DNA of 57,623 nt, taken from positions 1 to 57,623 of the forward strand of contig JACKEH010000023.1 in NCBI GenBank assembly GCA_020633125.1. Reading direction: 5' to 3'. The position numbers were made by a program, and so were the translations under genes. How positions within the stretch are numbered: the first letter of the stretch is position 1; each line of letters begins with the position of its first letter. Below are positions 42,739 through 51,970 of the stretch, one piece after another. This stretch comes from Sandaracinus sp. GTDB taxonomy: Bacteria; Myxococcota_A; Polyangia; Polyangiales; Houyiibacteriaceae. The notes beneath the pieces were generated by a model. The model was not told where the DNA came from. It ran no database searches and saw nothing but the letters and a program-made list of their open reading frames with translations.

Positions 42739-44912
42739 AGCGTGCGCTCCTCGCGCTCCTCCTCGTGGGGTGCAGCGCCAGTCACGTCACCCAGCTCGTC
42801 GTCGTCGTCGACAGCGACCTCGCGGTGCCGTCGGCCCTCGACGCCGTACGCGTCGACGTTCAAGGCCCTTCGGGCATGACGGAGACGATCGAACGCGACC
42901 TCGCGGGAGCAGATCGCATCGAGCTTCCGCTCACCTTCGCGCTCGTTCCGGCGGGCGACGCGCTCGGGCCGGTCACACTCACCGCGGTCGGCCTGCGCGG
43001 CGGAACCGAGGTCGTGTCGCGCAGAGCGGTCGTCACGCTCGCGAAGGACGAGTCGCGGGTCCTCGTGCTCTTTCTCGGCGCGTCTTGCGTCGACGTCGAT
43101 TGCAGCGCCTCGGGCTACACGTGCGTCGAGGGTGAATGCGTCGACCCACGCATCAACGAGCTGCCGCCCTTCACGGGCCAGATTCCGGGCGCGGACGCCG
43201 GAGCCGTCGACGCGGGCGAAGGCGACGCGTGCGCGGCGGGCGGATGCACGTGCGAGGACGGCGCGCCCTGCCGAACCGAAGCCGGCTGCGAGGTCGGAGA
43301 GACGCGATGCGACGAGGACGGGAACGCGACCTGCGTCGCGACCGAGCTCGCCGAAGCGGGCGTCGTGTGCCGTCCCGCGGCGGGAAGCTGCGACCGCGAA
43401 GAGACATGCGACGGCACCAGCCCCGCGTGCCCTGCCGACCTCTTCGCCCCGACCGGCGAGACCTGCGACGGAGGATTCTGTGACGGCCTCGGCGCATGCA
43501 GCGAAGGCTGCAGCCCTGGCGCCGCGTGCAGCACCGGCAACCCGTGCGAGCGCGGCGAGATCGACTGCAGCGGCGGCGAGCCGCGTTGTGTCGCCGTGGG
43601 CCCTTCGACGGCAGGCACCGTCTGTCGTGCGGCGCTCGGTCCCTGCGACGCCGAAGAAGCGTGCGACGGGACTTCCACCGATTGCCCGGACGATCGATTC
43701 CGCAGCACGAGCACGGTCTGCCGCGCCGCCACCGGGAGCTGCGACCTCGACGAGACGTGCACCGGCGACTCCGCGCTTTGTCCTTCGGACGCCTTCGTCG
43801 ACACCGGCGCGTCGTGCACGGACGGCTTCTGCGACGGCCTCGGCGAATGCCGCAGCGGCTGCACGCCCGGCGGCAGCTGCAGCACGGGCAACCCTTGCGA
43901 GATCGGTCGCATCGACTGCAGCTCCGGAACCCCGAGCTGCGTGGCTGCCGGTCCGGCACCTGCGGGCACCGTCTGTCGCGACGCGGCCGGGGTCTGCGAC
44001 GTCGCGGAGACCTGCACCGGCAGCAGCACGACGTGCCCGACGGATGGCTTCGCACCTTCCACGCGCTCGTGCCGTGACGCGGTCGGTGAATGCGACGTCG
44101 CCGACTTCTGCTCCGGTGCCGCTGCCGGGTGTCCCGCGGACGCCAAGCGTCCCGCCACCTTCGAGTGCCGCGCCGCCGCGGGCGATTGCGACCTCGCCGA
44201 GCGTTGCGACGGAAGCTCGTCGGCATGCCCGAGCGATGCGCGCCGACCCTCGACCCACGTCTGCCGCGCGTCCGGCGGAACCTGCGACGTGGCCGAGACT
44301 TGCGACGGCGGCGTGAGCTGCCCTGCGGACGCCAAACGCTCGTCGGGCTTCGTCTGCCGTGCGGCGGTGAGCGGAGGCTGCGACGTGGCCGAGACGTGCA
44401 ACGGCAGCAGCAACGCGTGTCCGAGCGACGGCTTCGCCTCCGCGTCGACCGTGTGCCGAGCCGCCGTCGCCGGCGGCTGCGACGTGGCCGAGACGTGCAC
44501 CGGCTCGAGCGCCGCGTGTCCGAGCGACGGCTTCGCGTCGGTCGGGACCACGTGTCGTGCCGCGCGTGGCGAGTGCGACGTCGCCGAGACCTGCACCGGG
44601 TCGAGCGCGAGTTGCCCCTCGAACCAACGACGTCCGAGCGACTACGTCTGCCGTCCGGCCGCAATCGGCGCGACCTGCGACGTCTCCGAAACCTGCACTG
44701 GCAGCAGCGACACCTGCCCGGCCGACGGCTTCCGCCCTGCAGGGTACGTCTGCCGCGCGGAGCGGGACCTCGAGTGCGACGTCGAGGAGCTCTGCTCCGG
44801 ATCGAGCCCGACGTGCCCCACGAACGTCACCGCGCCCGACAACCGCTTCTGCGGCTGCAACGGGCGCTGCCTCGCGGGCACTTGCCGCGAAACCGGCAAC
44901 CCCTGCCTCTGA
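42735..44912 (+). CDS. Cysteine-rich lipoprotein with disintegrin-like repeats
   Basis: 725 aa from ATG 42735 (overlapping the upstream stop). MKRALLALLLVGCS is a lipoprotein signal (Cys13). Residues 14-150 form a beta-rich domain, and the rest is a long array of Cys-rich repeats: about 12 units of the form CD-x-x-E-x-C, (T/D)G(S/T)S, CP-x-D and CR. The spacing resembles disintegrin domains of ADAM/snake venom metalloproteases, and similar units occur in myxobacterial cysteine-rich repeat proteins. Many disulfides are expected outside the cell. Related blocks (GCTPGGSCSTGNPCEIG) recur twice. The function is unknown, perhaps adhesion. Confidence 0.9.
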   Translation: MKRALLALLLVGCSASHVTQLVVVVDSDLAVPSALDAVRVDVQGPSGMTETIERDLAGADRIELPLTFALVPAGDALGPVTLTAVGLRGGTEVVSRRAVVTLAKDESRVLVLFLGASCVDVDCSASGYTCVEGECVDPRINELPPFTGQIPGADAGAVDAGEGDACAAGGCTCEDGAPCRTEAGCEVGETRCDEDGNATCVATELAEAGVVCRPAAGSCDREETCDGTSPACPADLFAPTGETCDGGFCDGLGACSEGCSPGAACSTGNPCERGEIDCSGGEPRCVAVGPSTAGTVCRAALGPCDAEEACDGTSTDCPDDRFRSTSTVCRAATGSCDLDETCTGDSALCPSDAFVDTGASCTDGFCDGLGECRSGCTPGGSCSTGNPCEIGRIDCSSGTPSCVAAGPAPAGTVCRDAAGVCDVAETCTGSSTTCPTDGFAPSTRSCRDAVGECDVADFCSGAAAGCPADAKRPATFECRAAAGDCDLAERCDGSSSACPSDARRPSTHVCRASGGTCDVAETCDGGVSCPADAKRSSGFVCRAAVSGGCDVAETCNGSSNACPSDGFASASTVCRAAVAGGCDVAETCTGSSAACPSDGFASVGTTCRAARGECDVAETCTGSSASCPSNQRRPSDYVCRPAAIGATCDVSETCTGSSDTCPADGFRPAGYVCRAERDLECDVEELCSGSSPTCPTNVTAPDNRFCGCNGRCLAGTCRETGNPCL

Positions 44913-44930
44913 CGTACCCGACCCGCTTCC

Positions 44931-44970
44931 ACCCCCACTTGCACCGACTCGATCCGTGCAGGGAGCGATC
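44931..44970 (+). repeat. Family-1 repeat fragment, copy F
   Basis: CCCCCACTTGCACCGACTCG and ATCCGTGC form only stem I of the family-1 element. It lies 18 bases after the stop of the Cys-rich lipoprotein gene. The remaining elements are missing, so this is a truncated remnant. Confidence 0.6.
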
Positions 44971-45020
44971 TGGGAGAATCGAAGCGAGAACGAACGCCGC
45001 TCGTCGTTGTCGGAGCGCTC

Positions 45021-46145
45021 GTGTCGACCTACTCTGCCGCGGTGTCTCTCGATCGCAGCGCCTGGCGCCTCCTCCCCTCCGAGGAAGTGATCTGGGAAGG
45101 CGCTCCGACGACGGTGCCCCGCGAACGCGTCTGGGTGATCGTTCCGCTCTTCTTCTTCGCGGTCGCACTCGTCTCGCTCCTCTTCTCGCGGCTCTTGATC
45201 GTCGCGGAGCTTCCAGGGTCGAACAATTCGGTCGCGGTCGCGTCGCTCTTGGCCGCCTGCGGCATCGCCGCGTTGGCCGCGCCACGTTGGCTCTTCGGCG
45301 ACCTCGCGTACATGGTCACCGACAAACGTGTGCTGGTGCGCCGGGGTCGGTTCGTTCGCTCGATGGAGCGCCGGAAGCTCACCTACGCGCGCATCCTGTG
45401 GCACCGCTCGGTGCCCGTCGTGGGGCACCTCGAGCTCGTCGTCGCGGTTCCTTTCGGTCCGCTCGCGCGGCGCTTGCGCGTCGTGCTGCGTGACGTCCGC
45501 GAGCCCGATCGCCTGCTCGCGCTCGTTCGCGATCGCACGCCGAGCGAAGCGGTCGGCGATCGCAGCGTGCAGCTCACCGAGCGTCTCGACGAAGACGAGC
45601 TCGTGGAGTGGGGTGGCCACCCGCAAGGTTGGCACCTGGGCTGGCGTGAGATCGCGACGACCGCGCTCGGCCTGCTCGTGACCGGCGTGGGCGTTGCGTA
45701 CGGCTACCGCAACGTCGGCATCTTGCTCGACCTCGAAGGCCTCGGTCTCGCGGTGCGCTCGTCGGCGTGGGCGATGCTCTTCTCCGCGGTGCTCATCTCG
45801 TGGACCTGCATGCTGGCGATTGGCCTCGGCCTCGTCTGGCACGGCGTGATTCGCGCGCGTCGGCTCGGCACCGACACCGAGTACCTGCTCACCGATCGCC
45901 GCGTCCTGATTCGTCGCGGCGCCACCGAGCTCTCGGTCGAACGTGCGCGGGTCGTCGAGGTCGCGACCCAACCGGCGCCGGGGGGGCTTTCGCACCTCTT
46001 CCTCGTGCTCGACGCCCCGCAATCCCGCGCCCTCGAAGACAGCGGAGCCCTGCGGCCGATCCTGCCGGCACGCGACGCGGTGCCGCCCGTGCTCTTCGAG
46101 CTCGCGGACGCGGAAGGCGTGCGCGCGCGAATCTTGGGTGCCTGA
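45021..46145 (+). CDS. Membrane protein with two PH-like (bPH/YdbT-type) domains
   Basis: 374 aa from GTG 45021. The protein appears internally duplicated. The first half has two TM helices (VWVIVPLFFFAVALVSLLF; VASLLAACGIAALAA) followed by YMVTDKRVLVRRGRFVRSMERRKLTY; the second has two helices (TTALGLLVTGVGVAYG; AWAMLFSAVLISWTCMLAIGLGLV) followed by YLLTDRRVLIRRGATELSVERARVV. The YxxTDxRVLxRRG strands are the hallmark of bacterial PH-like domains (DUF304). Such proteins may bind lipids or partner proteins at the membrane. It stands alone between the lipoproteins. Confidence 0.85.
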   Translation: MSTYSAAVSLDRSAWRLLPSEEVIWEGAPTTVPRERVWVIVPLFFFAVALVSLLFSRLLIVAELPGSNNSVAVASLLAACGIAALAAPRWLFGDLAYMVTDKRVLVRRGRFVRSMERRKLTYARILWHRSVPVVGHLELVVAVPFGPLARRLRVVLRDVREPDRLLALVRDRTPSEAVGDRSVQLTERLDEDELVEWGGHPQGWHLGWREIATTALGLLVTGVGVAYGYRNVGILLDLEGLGLAVRSSAWAMLFSAVLISWTCMLAIGLGLVWHGVIRARRLGTDTEYLLTDRRVLIRRGATELSVERARVVEVATQPAPGGLSHLFLVLDAPQSRALEDSGALRPILPARDAVPPVLFELADAEGVRARILGA

Positions 46146-46194
46146 CGTTCCGAGCACGAAGCTCCGAGCACGACGTCACCGCAGTGGTCACACG

Positions 46195-46254
46195 GCCGTC
46201 GTCACCGGCGTCGTCACCGCCGTCGTCACCGCCGTCGTCACCGCCGTCGTCACA
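46195..46254. repeat. 12-bp tandem repeat (GCCGTCGTCACC)n
   Basis: Five consecutive units of GCCGTCGTCACC with single-base changes (GGCGTC in the second, CACA in the last), between the PH-like and MopE-motif genes. It is non-coding as far as I can tell. Confidence 0.85.
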
Positions 46255-46313
46255 CGGCCGTCGCACCGCGCGGTCGTTGCCCCTCCTCCACCTGGCTGCC
46301 AGCATCCGCGGCG

Positions 46314-46961
<648 letters not shown>

Positions 46962-46995
46962 GAAACGCGTCGCCCGTTTTCGCGTAGAGCCCTTC

Positions 46996-48441
46996 GTGCG
47001 TCCTTCGACCCTCCTCGCGGCGTGGTGCCTCGCCTTCGTCGGCGCCGGGGTCTACGCGCACGCGGACGTGGTCGTCCCCTCCACGCTCGCCAGCCTCCTC
47101 CTGCTCGCGTTCGTTCCCTACGCCCCGCTCGCACTCGCGGGGCGAGAGTTGCCCTGGCGGGTGGTGCTCGGTCTCGTGGCGGTCGCCGCCCTCGGCCTCG
47201 TGATCGCCCCGGTCGCGCTCTCGGACGACCTCTACCGCTTCTTGTGGGACGGCCGCGTCACGGTGCACGGCCTCGATCCCTACGCCTATCCGCCGAGCCA
47301 TCCGGCGCTCGCGTTCCTTCGCGACGCGCACCACGCGCACGTCAACCATGCGGACATCCCGACCATCTACCCGCCGGGTGCGCAGCTGCTCTTCGCGCTC
47401 GCGCAGCTGCTCGGCCACGGCCCGAGCTCGCCGCGTCTGCTCGCGCTCGCCGCGCACGTCACGGTCGGCTGGGTGCTTCGACGCCGCGGCCCGGTCGGCG
47501 CCTCCACGGCGTGGATGCTCAACCCGCTCGCGCTCTCGGAGTCCGCGCTCGGCGGCCACGTCGACGTCTTCGTCGGCCTCGCCGTGCTCGCGGCCGCGCT
47601 CGACCTCCGCGTCGGTCGACGTCTTCGCGCGGTCGTCTTCGCGCTCGCCGCTGTCGCGGTGAAGCTGGTCGGGGCGTTGCTCATCCCCTTGGCGGTTCGG
47701 GACCGCCGTGCCCTCGCGCTCGGCGTCGTGCTCGGCGCGTGCTTGGTCGTTCCCCTCTCTCGCGCGGGCCACGGCGCCGACGAAGTCGGGGGCTTCGGGC
47801 ACTACGCGCGGCGTTGGGGCGGCAACGCGGGCGGCTACCTCGTCGTCGAAGGCTTCGTCACCGCAGGCCTCGAGCCCTTCACCGAGCGCGACGGTCGCCT
47901 CCAGCTCACGTTTGCGCGACCGCTGCTTCGTTCGCTTCGCCGCGGACCGCTCGATCCTCACGCGGCCTTCGCCACCGAGAAGAAGCCGATCGGCGACGTC
48001 GCGACCTTCGAGCTGAACGTCGCCGCGTCGCTGCTCTCGCGCGCCTTGGTCGCGCTCGCGGTGCTCGCCTTGGCCCTGCTGCTCGCGCGAAGGGTAGGGC
48101 GCGGACGCGTCGACCCCGCGGACGCTGCGCGCACGTTGCTGCTCGTCGTGCTGCTCCTCGCGCCGCAACTCCATCCTTGGTACCTGCTCTGGCTCCTTCC
48201 GCTGGAGCTCGCCCTCGGGCGTCGCGTGGTCCTGCTCTGGACCGCGCTCGCTCTCGGCGCTTACGCCCCGCTCGACGCGTGGTGGTCGGTCCGCGAGTGG
48301 AGCGAGCCCTTCGCGTTCGGTGTGTGGCAGCAGCTCGTCGTCGTCGTCGCCTGGGTCTCCGAAGCCTGGGCGCCACGGTGGCGGCACACATCCGACACCG
48401 ACGTACCTACCGATTCGTCGCGGGAGCTTTCTCCCACGTGA
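46996..48441 (+). CDS. GT-C-type membrane glycosyltransferase (GT87/mannosyltransferase-like)
   Basis: 481 aa from GTG 46996. A polytopic protein with about ten hydrophobic helices. The first loop contains SDDLYRFLWDGRVTVHGLDPYAYPPSH, typical of GT-C polyprenyl-phosphate-sugar-dependent transferases (an Asp-containing acceptor/metal site after the first TM), and IYPPGAQLLFALAQ follows. An HPWYLLWLLPLELAL motif near the C-terminus is common in GT87/DUF2029 proteins. It would transfer a sugar from polyprenyl phosphate outside the cytoplasm. The acceptor is unknown. The gene ends 75 bases before the pseudokinase. Confidence 0.88.
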   Translation: MRPSTLLAAWCLAFVGAGVYAHADVVVPSTLASLLLLAFVPYAPLALAGRELPWRVVLGLVAVAALGLVIAPVALSDDLYRFLWDGRVTVHGLDPYAYPPSHPALAFLRDAHHAHVNHADIPTIYPPGAQLLFALAQLLGHGPSSPRLLALAAHVTVGWVLRRRGPVGASTAWMLNPLALSESALGGHVDVFVGLAVLAAALDLRVGRRLRAVVFALAAVAVKLVGALLIPLAVRDRRALALGVVLGACLVVPLSRAGHGADEVGGFGHYARRWGGNAGGYLVVEGFVTAGLEPFTERDGRLQLTFARPLLRSLRRGPLDPHAAFATEKKPIGDVATFELNVAASLLSRALVALAVLALALLLARRVGRGRVDPADAARTLLLVVLLLAPQLHPWYLLWLLPLELALGRRVVLLWTALALGAYAPLDAWWSVREWSEPFAFGVWQQLVVVVAWVSEAWAPRWRHTSDTDVPTDSSRELSPT

Positions 48442-48516
48442 GTTTGATCTCCCCGGACCCCCCGCATACCTTGCCTCGGTCGTAGACCTGCCCGGGATCG
48501 GGGCTAGGGGGCCGTT

Positions 48517-50871
48517 TTGACTGATATTCCGACCGAGATCTCCGAGCGTTTCGAGCTACACGGCGTGTTCGCCGAGGGCCGCACCGGCACCCTCCACCAC
48601 GCCACGGAGCGCAGCTCGGGTCGCAAGGGCCTGCTCAAGCTCCTCCGCGCCGAGACCCTCGGCGCCGCCTCGGACCGCCAGCGCATCAAGCGCGAGCTCG
48701 CCAAGCAAGTGACGTTGCAGCACGCGACCCTCGCGCTGCCGTGGGCTTCGGGCGAGGTCGGCAAGACGCTCTGGCTCTTCCGCGAGCACGTCGCCGGTCG
48801 CACGCTCGCGCAACGCATCGCGCAAGACGGCCCCATCACGAGCTCCGAAGCGCTCGCGGTCGTCGCGCAGCTCGCCGAAGGCCTCGACGAGCTCCACCGC
48901 GCCGGCCTGCTCTTCCGCGATCTGCAGCCCGCCCACGTCGTGCTCAAGGACGACGGAAGTGTCGTGGCGTTCGGCGCCGGCATCGCGGCCCCCATCGACC
49001 ACGAAGAGGTCTTCGAGCTCTACGGCACCCCGGAGTACGTCTCGCCCGAGCAGACGGCCGGCAAGCTCGTCTCGTTCCGCAGCGATCTCTACGCCCTCGG
49101 CTGCTTCTTTCACGCGCTCGTTCACGGCAAGCCGCCCTTCACCGGCAGCGTCGCCGACGTGTTGAAGGCTCACGCGGAGGCCACGCCGCCCTCCTTCGAA
49201 GGCCTCGCGCCCGAAGCAGCCACGCTGCTCGAGCAGCTCCTCGCCAAGGACCCGAAGCAGCGCCCCTTCTCGGCGCAGCAGGTTCGCCGCGGCCTCGACC
49301 CCTTCCTCCCCGACCTCCTCAAGAGCGGCGAGATGCCGATGCCTGCTCGCAAGGCGACGATCCTCGGCATGCCGGCGGTGTCGCCGCCGCGCCCGCCGAG
49401 CCTCGAGCCACCGCGTCCGCCGAGCATGGAGCCGCCGCGCCCGCCGAGCATGGAGCCGCCGAAGGCCGCCAAGCGGAACCCCGACGCGACCCAGCAGGTC
49501 GCGCTGGACGACATCCTCGAAGAGGGCGCTGCCGCCGCTGCGGCGAAGGTCTCCGCGCCGCCGCCGCCGCCTCCCGGCGTGCGCATGAGCTCTGCGCCTC
49601 CTCCCCCGCCCGCTGCGGCGAGGAAGACGGCCGAGACCACGCAGCAGCTCGACGCCCTCGACCTCGAGGAAGAGATCGCGGAAGCGGCGCCCGACGCCGA
49701 CACCAGCGGTGGCTTCGAGGTGCTCTCCGAGCCCAGCGAGGAAGAAGCGCCGCGTGCGAACGTCGCGGATGCGCCCGCCGCCATCGTGGCCGCGCCCGCG
49801 GTCGAAGCCGTCGAAGCCGCGCCCGAAGCCCCCGCCGCCGCGGCCACCACCGACCTCGACTACGACGACCTCGCCGAGACGATTGCGCGGGACGCGCCGT
49901 CGATGCTCGCCCCCATGGCCCCGAGCGTCGACGATCACGTTCAGCAGGCCGCCGAGCCGGCGCCCGAGCCGCAGCCTGCCCCGCAGGCTCGCCGCGATTC
50001 GACGCCCGTCCTCCCGGAAGAGCGTGTCTCACACACCCCGACGATGACCGCGGTGACCGAGCCGCCGCCCAACCGCAACGGGCTCTACGCCCTCGCGGGT
50101 GGCGCGTTGGTCTTCCTCTCCGTGCTCCTCTTCATCGGCTACCAGGCCTTCGGGGCCAAGCCGGAGAACGTCTCGTCGGCCATGCCGGCGCCGACGCTCG
50201 TCGGCGACGCGCCATCGGCGAGCCCGCCGGTCGCTTCGGCGACCGCGCCCGAGCCCGCGGTCGAGGCGCCGGTCGTCGCTGTGGCGGAGCCCGTGGCTGC
50301 GGTCGAGGAGCCCGTCGCCGAAGAAGCCATCGCCGAAGAAGCCATCGCCGAAGAAGCCATCGCCGAAGAAGCAGTGGTCGAGGAGACGCCGGCCGAAGAG
50401 GCGGTCGTCGCCGAAGAGGCGGTCGAAGACGAGGCCGCCGAAGAAGACGAGGTCGAGGAAGCCGCGCCGGGTCGTCGTCGTGCGGCGCGTCGCGGCACCC
50501 GTCGCGCGCGGGCTCGCTCCACGGGCGGAAGTCCCTTCGATCAGGCACGTGAAGCGGCGCGTCAGGCGTTCCAGTCGCGCAACTTCCCGGCCGCGGAAGC
50601 CGCGTACGTCCGCGCCACCGCAATCAACCCGCGCCACGCGGGCTCCTGGGCCGGCCTCGGCGCGGCGCGCATGCAGACGCGCAACTTCGGTGGCGCCGTT
50701 CAAGCCTATCAACGCGCGGTGCAGCTCTCGCCGACGAACAGCGGCTACTTCACGATGCTCGGCCACGCCTTGCGCATGGCAGGCAACGGTGCAGGCGCAC
50801 AGCAGGCCTACCAGCGTGCGCTCGCGATCGATCCGTCGAACCGCGCGGCCCAGCAGGGCCTCGGGCGCTGA
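48517..50871 (+). CDS. Pseudokinase-TPR membrane protein (TTG start)
   Basis: 784 aa from TTG 48517; an in-frame TAG at 48505 excludes a longer form and AGGGGG precedes it by five bases. Residues 10-275 have a Ser/Thr kinase fold: Lys41 (GLLKLL), FRDLQPAH at the catalytic loop (His to Phe, Asn to His140) and AFGAG instead of DFG, while GTPEYVSPEQTAGK and DLYALGCFFHAL are normal. Loss of both metal ligands makes catalysis unlikely. A Pro-rich and acidic linker precedes a TM helix (LYALAGGALVFLSVLLFIGYQAF, about 525-550), then (AEEAI)n repeats, basic RRRAARRGTRRARARS and three C-terminal TPRs. Confidence 0.9.
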   Translation: MTDIPTEISERFELHGVFAEGRTGTLHHATERSSGRKGLLKLLRAETLGAASDRQRIKRELAKQVTLQHATLALPWASGEVGKTLWLFREHVAGRTLAQRIAQDGPITSSEALAVVAQLAEGLDELHRAGLLFRDLQPAHVVLKDDGSVVAFGAGIAAPIDHEEVFELYGTPEYVSPEQTAGKLVSFRSDLYALGCFFHALVHGKPPFTGSVADVLKAHAEATPPSFEGLAPEAATLLEQLLAKDPKQRPFSAQQVRRGLDPFLPDLLKSGEMPMPARKATILGMPAVSPPRPPSLEPPRPPSMEPPRPPSMEPPKAAKRNPDATQQVALDDILEEGAAAAAAKVSAPPPPPPGVRMSSAPPPPPAAARKTAETTQQLDALDLEEEIAEAAPDADTSGGFEVLSEPSEEEAPRANVADAPAAIVAAPAVEAVEAAPEAPAAAATTDLDYDDLAETIARDAPSMLAPMAPSVDDHVQQAAEPAPEPQPAPQARRDSTPVLPEERVSHTPTMTAVTEPPPNRNGLYALAGGALVFLSVLLFIGYQAFGAKPENVSSAMPAPTLVGDAPSASPPVASATAPEPAVEAPVVAVAEPVAAVEEPVAEEAIAEEAIAEEAIAEEAVVEETPAEEAVVAEEAVEDEAAEEDEVEEAAPGRRRAARRGTRRARARSTGGSPFDQAREAARQAFQSRNFPAAEAAYVRATAINPRHAGSWAGLGAARMQTRNFGGAVQAYQRAVQLSPTNSGYFTMLGHALRMAGNGAGAQQAYQRALAIDPSNRAAQQGLGR
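50322..50380 (+). repeat. 15-bp tandem repeat coding for (AEEAI)n in the pseudokinase
   Basis: Four near-exact units GCCGAAGAAGCCATC give Ala-Glu-Glu-Ala-Ile repeats after the TM helix. Same unit length as the kinase-tail repeat at 40206. Confidence 0.85.
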
Positions 50872-50895
50872 ACCTCAGCCCACGGCTCAAAACGA

Positions 50896-50926
50896 CGAAA
50901 GGCGAGGGCGAAACCCTCGCCTTTCG
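50896..50926 (+). terminator. Intrinsic-type terminator after the pseudokinase gene
   Basis: CGAAAGGCGAGGG pairs perfectly with CCCTCGCCTTTCG around CGAAA, 25 bases after the stop at 50871. The 3' arm ends TTTCG. Confidence 0.7.
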
Positions 50927-50996
50927 GCGTTCTGCGCGACGAAACGCGCACGGATCTGTTGCTGCCACCCTCGTTGCCTGCCATGACAGCCGACCC

Positions 50997-51626
50997 ATGG
51001 CTCAGCGACGCAAGAAGGAACGAGACGAGGTGCCCGTGGTTCGCCGCGGAGACGCCCCGCGCCGCCGGTTGGCGCCCGATCTCGAGGAGATCGCCCGCGG
51101 AGACGCGGACTTCGTGCGCTCGCGTCCGCCGCGTCCGCGTTTGAACGACCCGCGCCCCGTCGCGCTCGTCGCCGGCGTCGCCAACCGCGACGCTCGGCTC
51201 GTCTTCGAAGCGCGCGTCGAAGCGATGCAGGCGCTGCGCGAGGACGAAGCCGCCCTCGGCCCCTTGCTCGCCGAAGCGCTCTGGCTCGGCCTGTGGCGCT
51301 GCCGCAGCGTCACGAGCTTCGACGCGCTCGTCGAGGAGATGCTCGAGCTCCCTGCCGACCAGGCGCGAGGCCTCGCCGAGGTCGCCTGCCACGCGGCCGG
51401 CCTTCCCGCCGAGCCGCTCTCCGAAGAGCTGGTCGCGGTCTGGCTTCGCTCCGAAGCCGCGTTGCTCGAGCTCGGCGAAGGGCGCGTCTTCGTGCGCCCG
51501 GCCGACGCCGACACCCTCACGCTGCGTCTCTCGGTGTCGGCCGCGTCGACCGCTCTCGAAGCCATCGGCCGTCGCATGGCGCCCTTGGCCTCCGACCGCC
51601 GTGGCCCGAGCGGGCCCCGTCGCTGA
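50997..51626 (+). CDS. Hypothetical cytosolic protein
   Basis: 209 aa from ATG 50997 (MAQRRKKERDEVPVVRRG). The first 45 residues are basic and probably disordered; the rest is strongly helical and Ala/Leu/Glu-rich (ARLVFEARVEAMQALREDEAALGPLLAEALWLGLWRCRSV). There is no signal peptide and no TM segment. The basic N-terminus and a single Cys/His (AEVACHAAG) are not diagnostic. I do not recognise a family. It lies between the pseudokinase terminator and the ribosomal-protein leader and ends 345 bases before rplU, so a link to ribosome function is possible but unsupported. Confidence 0.7.
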   Translation: MAQRRKKERDEVPVVRRGDAPRRRLAPDLEEIARGDADFVRSRPPRPRLNDPRPVALVAGVANRDARLVFEARVEAMQALREDEAALGPLLAEALWLGLWRCRSVTSFDALVEEMLELPADQARGLAEVACHAAGLPAEPLSEELVAVWLRSEAALLELGEGRVFVRPADADTLTLRLSVSAASTALEAIGRRMAPLASDRRGPSGPRR

Positions 51627-51775
51627 TCGGGCGCGATCGTCTGCGATCGCCCTCGCGTTCGGTCCCCGACCCGATCCCACGATCCGATCCCCCTCGAAAC
51701 GATTGAAGAATTCGCCGCCGGACGCGGCATCTCACGAAGCCCTCCGGCTTTCCACGGGCCGCTCCGAAAAACTCC

Positions 51776-51803
51776 TTGCGGCCCGAACCGCCATCGATAC
51801 ACT
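51776..51803 (+). promoter_or_regulatory. Candidate sigma-70-type promoter of rplU-rpmA
   Basis: TTGCGG, 16-base spacer, TACACT. A start near 51810 would give a leader of about 160 bases that includes the twin hairpins. It rests only on sequence matching. Confidence 0.4.
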
Positions 51804-51912
51804 TCGCCTCCCCCGACGCGGCCTCCCATCGACCTCGATGGCGACCGCGAAAGGTCCGGCCCGCGGCGCCTCGCGCCAAATCGTTCCAGCAAGCCGCTGA
51901 AACGAGCAGATT

Positions 51913-51963
51913 CCGGCGCTAGCGCCGAACGAGACGAACTGGGGCGCGACGCGCCGAACGAGA
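51913..51963 (+). promoter_or_regulatory. rplU: Twin hairpins with repeated GAACGAGA in the rplU leader
   Basis: Two hairpins, CGGCGCTAGCGCCG (51914-51927) and GGCGC/GCGCC (51943-51955), are each followed by the octamer GAACGAGA (51927-51934 and 51956-51963). The second octamer lies 8 bases before the ATG, at the ribosome-binding position. Such a repeated site suggests autogenous control by a ribosomal protein. It is a candidate, not a match to a leader I recognise. Confidence 0.5.
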
Positions 51964-51970
51964 AGAGATC

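Larger units (their letters stand above)
51627..51970 (+). other. rplU upstream region: promoter and leader
   Basis: 344 bases with no convincing gene. A possible promoter lies at 51776-51803 and a leader with twin hairpins at 51913-51963. The frame at 51601-51900 looks like a shadow. Confidence 0.5.

Noticed and set aside
42687..46157. 1156-codon minus-strand frame opposite the Cys-rich lipoprotein and PH-like genes
   Set aside because: It spans two well-supported genes and an intergenic repeat. It has no start context and an Ala/Gly/Arg-only composition.
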